Assembly: GCA_915070155.1 (NCBI GenBank) | Contig: CAJZFK010000054.1 | Location: 1 to 5,387 of the forward strand | Direction: 5' to 3' | Source: an uncultured Candidatus Saccharibacteria bacterium | GTDB lineage: Bacteria; Patescibacteriota; Saccharimonadia; Saccharimonadales; Saccharimonadaceae | DNA length: 5,387 nucleotides | Shown: positions 1-5,387 of the stretch, piece by piece | How positions within the stretch are numbered: position 1 is the first letter of the stretch | How the letters are laid out: every line of letters begins with the position of its first letter | Made by a program: the position numbers and the translations under genes | The notes under the pieces: model-generated | Seen by the model: only the letters and a program-made list of their open reading frames with translations | The model's database searches: none | Told to the model about the DNA's origin: nothing

Positions 1-825
1 AAATCGGGCAGTCAAAAATTGGCAAATGGCGCAAGTTTATTAGAAAGTCGCTCGGGCGCGTTAATTGATGGAACTTCGCAACTAGCAAACGGCGCAGACA
101 CGCTGGCGAATAAATTGGCAGACGCTTCTAATCGCATAAAAATTCAACCAACTGGCGCTACGACTCAGCAGCAAATTGCGAATCCAGTGAAGTCGGAAAT
201 GACCGAAAAGGGCAATGTTCCGAACTATGGTTACGCTTTGTCGCCGTATGTTTTGTCGCTAAGTTTGTTCGTTGGGGCAATTGTCCTGAACGTTATTTAT
301 CCGATTCGCAAAACTTTTTCTGAACAGGAAAGTGCGATTCGTTGGTGGTTATCTAAAGCTTCGGTGGCTGGCGTGGCGGCCTTTATGCAAGCAACAATTT
401 TGATGTTGGTGATGGTGTTTTTCTTAGGGCTAACTCCAGAGCATCCAGCGCATTTTATCGGGGCAATTTATCTGACGTCGTTTGCGTATATGTCGATTGT
501 GTCGCTTTTGGTGATTGTTTTGGACAATCCAGGGCGATTCCTAGCGATGGTTCTTTTGGTGCTTCAATTGGGCTCCAGCGAAGGAACATTCCCAATCCAA
601 ACTGCCAACGGATTCTTCCAAGCAATTAATCCGCTAGTGCCGATGACTTACTCGATTCGCGCATTGCGCCAGGCTATCTCGGGCGGACTAGATAACGCAT
701 TTTACGGCGGCAGTATGTGGGTTTTGGTTGGATTCTTGTTGGTGGCTAATTTATTGACAATCGGCTTCTTCGCTTATCGTGGCAAGCGTAAATTCGCGCA
801 CACGTCGGTGGATGGCGACGATTAA
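1..825 (+). CDS. YhgE/Pip-family membrane protein, C-terminal part (5' truncated by window edge)
   Basis: The frame is open from base 1 to a TAA at 823-825, giving 274 visible residues; the true start lies to the left. A possible TTG start at 19 is just an internal Leu. Residues 7-35 carry Leu at exact seven-residue spacing (7, 14, 21, 28, 35) with Gly/Ala/Asn/Ser between, as in the extracellular heptad-repeat region of YhgE/Pip proteins. About five hydrophobic segments follow, near residues 82-100, 121-143, 152-175, 180-193 and 239-260, ending in a basic tail (RGKRK). The segment GSSEGTFPIQ, followed by FFQAINPLVPMTYSIRALRQ, is typical of the family's ABC-2-type membrane domain. Known relatives include Lactococcus Pip and Bacillus YueB, both phage receptors, the latter linked to type VII secretion. 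Its role here is unknown; a cell-surface or secretion-associated function is inference. No terminator is visible after the stop. Confidence 0.88.
   Translation, partial: KSGSQKLANGASLLESRSGALIDGTSQLANGADTLANKLADASNRIKIQPTGATTQQQIANPVKSEMTEKGNVPNYGYALSPYVLSLSLFVGAIVLNVIYPIRKTFSEQESAIRWWLSKASVAGVAAFMQATILMLVMVFFLGLTPEHPAHFIGAIYLTSFAYMSIVSLLVIVLDNPGRFLAMVLLVLQLGSSEGTFPIQTANGFFQAINPLVPMTYSIRALRQAISGGLDNAFYGGSMWVLVGFLLVANLLTIGFFAYRGKRKFAHTSVDGDD
19..129 (+). repeat. Heptad-repeat coding segment of the YhgE/Pip protein
   Basis: The encoded peptide has Leu at residues 7, 14, 21, 28 and 35 of the visible protein, and the pentapeptide LANGA occurs twice, 21 residues (three heptads) apart, at bases 19-33 and 82-96. 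The two DNA copies differ at synonymous positions, so this is a protein-level repeat rather than a recent DNA duplication. This type of repeat is characteristic of the long extracytoplasmic part of YhgE/Pip proteins. It very likely continues upstream of the window. Confidence 0.7.
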
Positions 826-852
826 TTGACCTCTGTTATAAAACATTGTTCT

Positions 853-881
853 TTGACAAAAAATGAGCGGTTTGCTAATAT
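853..881 (+). promoter_or_regulatory. Sigma70-type promoter for rnj
   Basis: A perfect -35 box TTGACA lies at 853-858 and a -10 box TAATAT at 876-881, separated by exactly 17 bases. A TG at 873-874, one base before the -10, makes it an extended -10 promoter. The predicted transcript start is near 888, giving a leader of about 80 bases before the rnj ATG. It is the best promoter match in the window and shows that rnj need not depend on read-through from the upstream gene. Confidence 0.8.
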
Positions 882-893
882 AAGAGTACTAAC

Positions 894-921
894 TAGAGGA
901 ATTTACGTCAGTTCACCTCTA
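894..921 (+). promoter_or_regulatory. Stem-loop near the 5' end of the rnj leader
   Basis: TAGAGG at 894-899 is perfectly complementary to CCTCTA at 916-921, leaving a 16-base loop. With transcription starting near 888, the stem would begin only about six bases from the mRNA 5' end. Six base pairs with a large loop is modest, so it may be fortuitous. A 5'-terminal stem could shield the message from 5'-to-3' exonuclease, which is the activity of the encoded enzyme; that link is inference. Confidence 0.35.
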
Positions 922-938
922 TACCTGGTTTTTGAATT

Positions 939-969
939 ATATTGTAATAAAAAAGGAGTATAACAATAT
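939..969 (+). promoter_or_regulatory. Translation-initiation hairpin of rnj, with the Shine-Dalgarno sequence in the loop
   Basis: The arms 939-949 (ATATTGTAATA) and 959-969 (TATAACAATAT) pair at 10 of 11 positions, with one A-A mismatch (946/962). The nine-base loop 950-958 is AAAAAGGAG, the ribosome binding site itself, and the 3' arm covers the first two bases of the ATG. Only one pair is G-C, so the fold is marginal and may be temperature- or factor-dependent. A role in controlling rnj translation is inferred, not shown. Confidence 0.4.
951..958 (+). promoter_or_regulatory. Ribosome binding site of rnj
   Basis: AAAAGGAG ends nine bases before the ATG at 968-970, a normal distance. It decides the start: the in-frame TTG at 932, which would add 12 residues, has no comparable site upstream, and the Shine-Dalgarno sequence would lie inside that longer coding region. 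Confidence 0.85.
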
Positions 970-3127
970 GGGTCAGCGGCGACTAGCAACACCGCAAAAA
1001 GACGACGCCAACAAGCGTCCGCAGTCAAAGAAAAGTAACAACGCTGTGTTAAATAGTACGACTACGCGTAAGGGTGAGGTTTTTCGAGCTCAGCGACGAA
1101 CGAGCGAGAATGTTAATCTCAGGGCTTCACAGCACTTGATTGATATTCCTGTAAATAAGTCGGTTTATAACGGATATGGCGGTGAGCAGTTTAGCGCCAA
1201 AATGCAGCCAAAACCTATTCGCGATGGTCAGCCGAAACTACGGATTATTCCGATTGGTGGCGTGGGCGAAATGGGAATTGGTAAGAATATGAACGCCATC
1301 GAATATGATGATGAGATTATCATCGTAGATATGGGCTTTCTGTTCCCGGGCAGTGATTATCCAGGCATCAATTACATCACGCCGGATATTACTTGGCTGG
1401 AAGAGAATAAGCACAAGATTAGGGCGCACGTTTTTACGCACGGACATCTTGATCACATTGGTTCGTTCCGCCACTTCATTCATCGTATTCCAGCGCCAGT
1501 TTATGGCTCTAAGTTTACGATTGGTATGCTTGATCGAACGATGGACGATTCAGAGGTGGATTTCAAGCCGGATTATCGCGTGATGGATCCGCTGAGTCAC
1601 GAAATTGTTCAAGTTTCTAAGCATTTCTCGGTCGAGTTGGTGCGAGTTAACCACTCAATTCCTGATTCTACGGCGGTGATTATTCGAACTCCGATGGGCG
1701 TAATTGTCGATTCTGGTGACTGGCGATTTGAGGAAAGTCCAGTTGATGGTCAGAAGTTTGACCTTGAGCGACTTACGGAAGTGGCTTCAAAAGAAGGCAT
1801 TTTGATGTTTATGAATGAATCGACCAACTGTGAATCGGCCGGCACACATACACACACGGAGTTTGATATTCAGTATTCCATCGGTCAGGTGATGGACAAG
1901 TTTAGTAATAGTCGAGTAATTTTAAGCTGTTTCTCGTCGCAGGTGCATCGCTTGCAATTAATTTTGGAAGAGGCGCATAAGCACGGACGCAAGGTGGCAT
2001 TTGCTGGATTCTCGATGATTCAAAACCTAGAGGTGGCGCTGCGTTCGGGGACGATTAAGATTCCTAAAGACACCATCATGAAGATGGAAGATATTGTTAA
2101 ATTGCCAGATAATCAAATTGCTGTAGTTTGTACTGGCTCGCAAGGTGAATTTAATGCTGTCTTAAATCGCATGGCGACGGGCGCTCATAAATATATGAAA
2201 ATTAAGGGCTCGGATGTTGTAGTGTTTAGCTCAAATCCAATTCCTGGCAATGAAAAAAGCGTGGTGCGAACGGTTGACGGTCTGATGCGTGAGGGTTCTG
2301 ATGTTATTCAGAATGGTAAAACCCACTTGACGGGAGTTGGTCCATTACACTTGTCGGGTCATGGATATTATGACGATCATGTCAAGTTGATTAACGCGCT
2401 TAACCCAACTTACTACATGCCAATTCACGGTGAATTCCATATGTTGGTGCATAATGCTAGATTGGCGGAAAAGGAATGTGGAATTCCTCGCAAGAATATT
2501 TTTGTGTGTGATGCTGGAGATATTATTGAAATTGATATTGAAAGACAAGCAAAGAAGGCTGGGCGAATTCATGTTGGCGGTGTGATGTACGATGACACTG
2601 GCGCGATTGTTTCTGAGGTTGTACTGAAAGATCGCATTCACATGTCGCAAGAGGGAATGTTCGTTGTGGTGTTGACTGTACAGCGTGGCACGGGACGATT
2701 ATTGACTAGTCCAGACATTATTTCTCGCGGATTTATTTACTTGCGCGATTCTGAGGAATTGATGAATATGATTCGCCAATACTTGAAGCAAAAAGCGGCA
2801 CGTAGTTTTTCTGGCAAATATGATTTGGATGTGATCAAAAAAGAAATTAAAGATGAGATTACGCATATATTGTACGATCAGACTCGCCGAACACCGATTG
2901 TTATTCCGGTGATTAACGAAGTTGGCGGATTGAAGTCTGTAAAGTCGGAAGCTGCGTCAGCTCATTCTGTTTCAAAATCGCCAGCGCGCGGTAAGAGACC
3001 CGCCTCGGGCGAGTCAAAAATGACCCTTCCGACTGCGCCGCGTCGTCGTTTTCCGCAGCGCCAAGTACCAGATACGGAAGCCAATGACACAAAAGCCAGG
3101 GAGCGACAGAATACTCGCCCATACTAG
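968..3127 (+). CDS. rnj: Ribonuclease J (metallo-beta-lactamase/beta-CASP RNase)
   Basis: This encodes a 719-residue cytoplasmic, zinc-dependent RNase J, expected to combine endonuclease and 5'-to-3' exonuclease activity in mRNA decay and rRNA maturation. Residues 1-89 are a basic, low-complexity extension. The metallo-beta-lactamase domain begins near residue 90 (IIPIGGVGEMG) and has the HGHLDH metal motif at 158-163, H229 and D251 in SGDWRF. The beta-CASP domain shows NESTN at 283-287, TGSQGE at 389-394, SGHG with H465, and PIHGE with H487. The C-terminal domain, including SRGFIYLRDS and RRTPIVIPV, ends near 654. Residues 655-719 are a second basic disordered tail. The core of about 565 residues matches the usual length of about 555, so the extra size is all in the tails. 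The ATG at 968 is chosen for its Shine-Dalgarno sequence. All metal ligands I can identify are present, so the enzyme should be active. It has its own promoter upstream, and ftsK follows after 105 bases. Confidence 0.97.
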   Translation: MGQRRLATPQKDDANKRPQSKKSNNAVLNSTTTRKGEVFRAQRRTSENVNLRASQHLIDIPVNKSVYNGYGGEQFSAKMQPKPIRDGQPKLRIIPIGGVGEMGIGKNMNAIEYDDEIIIVDMGFLFPGSDYPGINYITPDITWLEENKHKIRAHVFTHGHLDHIGSFRHFIHRIPAPVYGSKFTIGMLDRTMDDSEVDFKPDYRVMDPLSHEIVQVSKHFSVELVRVNHSIPDSTAVIIRTPMGVIVDSGDWRFEESPVDGQKFDLERLTEVASKEGILMFMNESTNCESAGTHTHTEFDIQYSIGQVMDKFSNSRVILSCFSSQVHRLQLILEEAHKHGRKVAFAGFSMIQNLEVALRSGTIKIPKDTIMKMEDIVKLPDNQIAVVCTGSQGEFNAVLNRMATGAHKYMKIKGSDVVVFSSNPIPGNEKSVVRTVDGLMREGSDVIQNGKTHLTGVGPLHLSGHGYYDDHVKLINALNPTYYMPIHGEFHMLVHNARLAEKECGIPRKNIFVCDAGDIIEIDIERQAKKAGRIHVGGVMYDDTGAIVSEVVLKDRIHMSQEGMFVVVLTVQRGTGRLLTSPDIISRGFIYLRDSEELMNMIRQYLKQKAARSFSGKYDLDVIKKEIKDEITHILYDQTRRTPIVIPVINEVGGLKSVKSEAASAHSVSKSPARGKRPASGESKMTLPTAPRRRFPQRQVPDTEANDTKARERQNTRPY

Positions 3128-3136
3128 GGTCCTAGA

Positions 3137-3165
3137 TTGATTTTACTGGTAAATTGTGCTATAAT
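3137..3165 (+). promoter_or_regulatory. Extended -10 promoter for ftsK (P1)
   Basis: TTGATT at 3137-3142 and a perfect TATAAT at 3160-3165 are separated by 17 bases, with TG at 3157-3158 one base before the -10 box. The -35 box lies 9 bases after the rnj stop. Transcription would begin near 3172, giving an ftsK leader of about 60 bases that contains the 10-base inverted repeat downstream. The -35 box is the start of the TTGATTTTAC decamer that recurs twice more in this gap. Confidence 0.7.
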
Positions 3166-3181
3166 ACTAAGCGTATTAAGT

Positions 3182-3213
3182 TGATTTTACATCTGTTAAT
3201 AAGTGTAAAATCA
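3182..3213 (+). repeat. Perfect 10-base inverted repeat upstream of ftsK
   Basis: TGATTTTACA at 3182-3191 and TGTAAAATCA at 3204-3213 are exact reverse complements with a 12-base spacer. The repeat lies downstream of P1 and its right arm ends 4 bases before the TATAAT at 3217. It could bind a dimeric regulator as DNA or fold into a leader hairpin as RNA. It is not followed by a T-run on either strand, so it does not look like an intrinsic terminator. Confidence 0.6.
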
Positions 3214-3216
3214 GTG

Positions 3217-3222
3217 TATAAT
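3217..3222 (+). promoter_or_regulatory. Possible second ftsK -10 box (P2), adjacent to the start codon
   Basis: A perfect TATAAT ends 10 bases before the ftsK ATG. Initiation 7-8 bases downstream would leave a leader of only 3-4 bases, in effect a leaderless mRNA, which would fit the lack of a Shine-Dalgarno sequence. The weakness is the -35 region: only CTGTTA at 3193-3198, with an 18-base spacer and three matches to consensus. A factor bound to the neighbouring inverted repeat might compensate, but that is speculation. Confidence 0.35.
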
Positions 3223-3232
3223 AAAAACGATT

Positions 3233-5387
3233 ATGGCAAAAAAACGAAAGAGTACGAAAAAATCCGCACCAGCCAAGCCGCAGCATAGTTTGCCGGCGGG
3301 TTTTTGGTCGCAAGTTGGCGCGGTGATGCTTATTCTTTTGTCGCTACTACTCGTCGTGTCGTGGTTTGGCGTCGGTGGTCCGGTTTTACAGTGGATTGAT
3401 ATGGCGACTGTAAAAACTATTGGCTATACCGCGTACGCCCTACCGATATTACTGATTTATTTGGCGGTTGAGACTTTCCGGGCGGAAGGGAATCAGTTGC
3501 CTGTAGTAGTGAAGTTTGCGGCAGTTTTGGAAATTGTGTGGTTTTCTGGATTGTTTGGGTTAATGAAGACGGCTTCGCATCCGAATTCTGGTGGATTTGT
3601 GGGCGACATATTAAACACGGCAACCTTGAAAATGGTAGATTCGGCAATTGCAGTGATTATTTATCTGGTTTTGGCGTTTATAACAGTTCTATTTATTACT
3701 CAGACGTCGCCGTTTACAGTTTTCAGTAAACTTTGGGAGATGATTAAGAGCAATACCAAGGGGGACGATGATAATCGTTTTGTTATGAAGAAGGCGTCAA
3801 TTGCTCAGCCAGCAGAAGAAGAGAAAAAGACTGACCTGGGAGAAATTAAGCTAAACGCTGGTGTGCCAATAATTGATACAGCCAAAGAGAAAAAGAGTCT
3901 ATTGAAGAAAGTAGAGAAGCCGGAAAAGGTCAATGAAGAACAGGCTTTGGTGGCAACTCGTGATCCGAATTGGGAGGCGCCAAGCTTGGATCTATTAGAG
4001 AAGAACGAAAGCGGTGCTGATGCTGGAGATACGCGCCAGAATGCCCAAATAATTCACGATACGCTGGCTGAGTTTAATATTGAGGCGGCGATGGGCGATA
4101 TTAATGTTGGTCCAAAAGTCACGCAATACACCCTAAGACCACCAAGTGGGGTTAAATTGACGCGAATTACGGCGCTGGAAACTAACATTGCGCTTAATTT
4201 GGCGGCACAAAGTTTAAGGATTGAGGCGCCAATTCCTGGCCAGCGAGCGGTTGGTATTGAAGTACCTAACCGCAAGGCTGCCGAAGTGCGACTACGAAGT
4301 ACGTTGTCGTCGAAACAGTGGGCTGCTGCTCGTGATCCTTTGAGCTTTGGAATTGGTAAAGATATATCTGGTCAAGTTGTTGTGGGCGAGCTGGGAAAGA
4401 TGCCGCATTTGTTGATTGCTGGACAAACGGGTTCTGGTAAATCTGTGATGATTAATACTTTGCTATGTAGCTTGCTGTATCGTAATAGTCCGAGCGATAT
4501 GAAGTTGATTTTGGTTGACCCGAAGCAAGTTGAAATGGCACCGTATGCTGATATTCCGCACCTTCTTACGCCAGTTATTAATGAACCAGAGAAGACTATT
4601 TCAGCTTTGAAGTGGGCGGTGAATGAGATGGAGCGACGTTACAAATTGTTGGCGGGCGAGAAAATTCGTAATATTAAGGAATATAACAAGAGGCTGCAGT
4701 CGCGTGCTAAGAAGATTGCGATTGCTGATGAAAATGGCAATGTTCAGGAGCATGAAGATGGATCGATGCCATATATTGTGATTGTGGTGGACGAGATGTC
4801 TGATCTTATGATGATGGCCAAAAAGGATGTTGAGACGCTAATTGTTCGTTTGGCGCAGAAATCGCGAGCGGTTGGTATTCACTTGGTATTGGCAACGCAG
4901 CGTCCTAGCGTGAACGTGATTACCGGTTTGATTAAGGCAAACGTGCCGGCGCGAATTGCCTTTACGGTGGCTAGCCAGGTTGACAGTATTACGATCTTAG
5001 ACCAATCTGGCGCTGAGAAATTATTGGGTCAAGGAGATATGCTATTTTACGTAACAAGCATGAGCAAACCAAAACGTATTCAGGGTGCCTGGGTGACGGA
5101 TGATGAGGTGAATAAAATTGCCGATCATTTGCGTATGCAGATGGCTCCGCAGTACAACGACGAAGTAGTGGCTCAGCCAGTTCAATTGGACGGCAAGGGT
5201 GGCGTCGTGATGGACTTATCTGAAGGTGGCGACGATAAGTTTAAGGACGCGGTTCGTGTGGTGGTCGAACGGCGCAAGGCCTCAACAAGTATGCTGCAAA
5301 CGCGCCTGGGAATTGGTTATCAGCGAGCAGCGCGAATTATTGAAGAGATGGAAGAGCGGGGAATCATTGGTCCGCAGAATGGTTCAA
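3233..5387 (+). CDS. ftsK: DNA translocase FtsK/SpoIIIE (3' truncated by window edge)
   Basis: This encodes a membrane-anchored hexameric ATPase that pumps chromosomal DNA through the division septum. It reads open from ATG 3233 to the right edge, with 718 residues visible. The frame has a TAA at 3206 and no other start between, so this ATG is the only sensible choice, although it has no Shine-Dalgarno sequence. Residues 1-20 are very basic. Four membrane segments lie near 27-47, 63-80, 92-111 and 136-156. A charged Lys/Glu-rich linker of roughly 100 residues follows. The motor starts near 267 and has Walker A GQTGSGKS at 397-404, Walker B IVIVVDE at 515-521 and ATQRPS at 554-559. GAEKLLGQGDML is also present. 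The DNA-reading winged-helix gamma domain begins near 668 (KASTSMLQ, GIGYQRAARIIEEMEERG) and is cut before its end, so only a short C-terminal piece is probably missing. The linker is much shorter than in E. coli FtsK and closer to SpoIIIE/SftA-sized proteins. All ATPase motifs are intact. Confidence 0.97.
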   Translation, partial: MAKKRKSTKKSAPAKPQHSLPAGFWSQVGAVMLILLSLLLVVSWFGVGGPVLQWIDMATVKTIGYTAYALPILLIYLAVETFRAEGNQLPVVVKFAAVLEIVWFSGLFGLMKTASHPNSGGFVGDILNTATLKMVDSAIAVIIYLVLAFITVLFITQTSPFTVFSKLWEMIKSNTKGDDDNRFVMKKASIAQPAEEEKKTDLGEIKLNAGVPIIDTAKEKKSLLKKVEKPEKVNEEQALVATRDPNWEAPSLDLLEKNESGADAGDTRQNAQIIHDTLAEFNIEAAMGDINVGPKVTQYTLRPPSGVKLTRITALETNIALNLAAQSLRIEAPIPGQRAVGIEVPNRKAAEVRLRSTLSSKQWAAARDPLSFGIGKDISGQVVVGELGKMPHLLIAGQTGSGKSVMINTLLCSLLYRNSPSDMKLILVDPKQVEMAPYADIPHLLTPVINEPEKTISALKWAVNEMERRYKLLAGEKIRNIKEYNKRLQSRAKKIAIADENGNVQEHEDGSMPYIVIVVDEMSDLMMMAKKDVETLIVRLAQKSRAVGIHLVLATQRPSVNVITGLIKANVPARIAFTVASQVDSITILDQSGAEKLLGQGDMLFYVTSMSKPKRIQGAWVTDDEVNKIADHLRMQMAPQYNDEVVAQPVQLDGKGGVVMDLSEGGDDKFKDAVRVVVERRKASTSMLQTRLGIGYQRAARIIEEMEERGIIGPQNGS

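Larger units (their letters stand above)
3137..3214 (+). repeat. Three copies of the decamer TTGATTTTAC before ftsK
   Basis: TTGATTTTAC occurs at 3137-3146 and again at 3181-3190, 44 bases apart. An inverted copy lies at 3205-3214 with one mismatch at its outer end. The first copy includes the -35 box of P1. Repeated half-sites around promoter elements look like an operator or a partial promoter duplication. No regulator can be named from the sequence, and AT-rich DNA makes some chance matching possible. Confidence 0.5.

Noticed and set aside
826..841. TTGACC and TTATAA just after the YhgE/Pip stop as a promoter
   Set aside because: The boxes are only four bases apart, far from the 15-19 needed; the real promoter is the TTGACA/TAATAT pair further on.
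911..921. GTTCACCTCTA resembles the anti-Shine-Dalgarno end of 16S rRNA (GATCACCTCC)
   Set aside because: The match is short and breaks at the decisive CCTCC; it is not an rRNA fragment, and the CCTCTA is better explained as one arm of the 894-921 stem.
932..967. TTG at 932 as an alternative, longer start for RNase J
   Set aside because: It has no ribosome binding site upstream, and the strong AAAAGGAG at 951-958 is correctly spaced for the ATG at 968.
2345..2650. 101-codon open frame on the minus strand inside rnj
   Set aside because: It lies wholly within a conserved part of RNase J in antisense, its product resembles no family I know, and the other short frames at 1238-1483, 2913-3122, 3417-3647 and 4054-4275 are likewise shadows of rnj or ftsK.
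3124..3135. CTAGGGTCCTAG across the rnj stop codon as an intrinsic terminator
   Set aside because: The arms are only five bases with a two-base loop, too tight for a stable RNA stem, and no run of T follows directly.
3182..3213. The 10-base inverted repeat as an intrinsic terminator of rnj
   Set aside because: The stem is AT-rich and is followed by GTGTATAATAAAAA rather than a T-run, and no T-run follows on the minus strand either; an operator or leader hairpin fits better.
3538..3729. 63-codon open frame on the + strand inside ftsK
   Set aside because: It overlaps the FtsK membrane segments in another frame and has no separate start signal; the FtsK frame is clearly the coding one.
1..5387. 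A CRISPR array, mobile element, tRNA/rRNA gene or novel defence system
   Set aside because: Almost all of the window is three recognisable genes with short gaps of 142 and 105 bases; no regularly spaced repeats, transposase motifs or RNA-gene hallmarks were seen.

Overview
The window carries three co-oriented genes on the + strand: the C-terminal part of a YhgE/Pip-family membrane protein (cut by the left edge), a complete ribonuclease J, and a nearly complete FtsK/SpoIIIE DNA translocase (cut by the right edge). The genes use TAA and TAG stops and TGG for Trp, and no in-frame TGA was needed, so the standard bacterial code fits. The moderately AT-rich composition, a single RNase J with long basic disordered extensions at both ends, the rnj-ftsK neighbourhood and a YhgE/Pip protein together suggest a Candidate Phyla Radiation bacterium of the Saccharibacteria (TM7) type. 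This is inference from gene content and protein style; an actinobacterial or other Gram-positive source is not excluded by the sequence alone.

Layout: 1-825 is the end of the YhgE/Pip protein, with a heptad-repeat stretch followed by about five membrane segments. 826-967 is a 142-base gap holding a near-consensus sigma70-type promoter (TTGACA, 17 bases, TAATAT with extended -10), a small stem-loop close to the predicted transcript start, and a second hairpin that puts the Shine-Dalgarno sequence in its loop and most of the ATG in its 3' arm. 968-3127 is rnj. 3128-3232 is a 105-base gap with a second extended -10 promoter, three copies of the decamer TTGATTTTAC (two direct, one inverted with one terminal mismatch, the last two forming a perfect 10-base inverted repeat) and a second TATAAT only 10 bases before the next ATG. 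3233-5387 is ftsK, open to the right edge.

The genes do not form an obvious pathway. RNase J (mRNA decay and rRNA maturation) next to FtsK (septal chromosome translocation) is a housekeeping neighbourhood also known from actinobacteria. Each of these two genes has its own promoter. I see no mobile element, CRISPR array, tRNA or rRNA gene, and no clear intrinsic terminator. No new enzymatic system is visible. The most interesting signals are in the two short intergenic regions: a possible self-controlling rnj leader, and a repeat-bearing ftsK control region whose start codon has no Shine-Dalgarno sequence.
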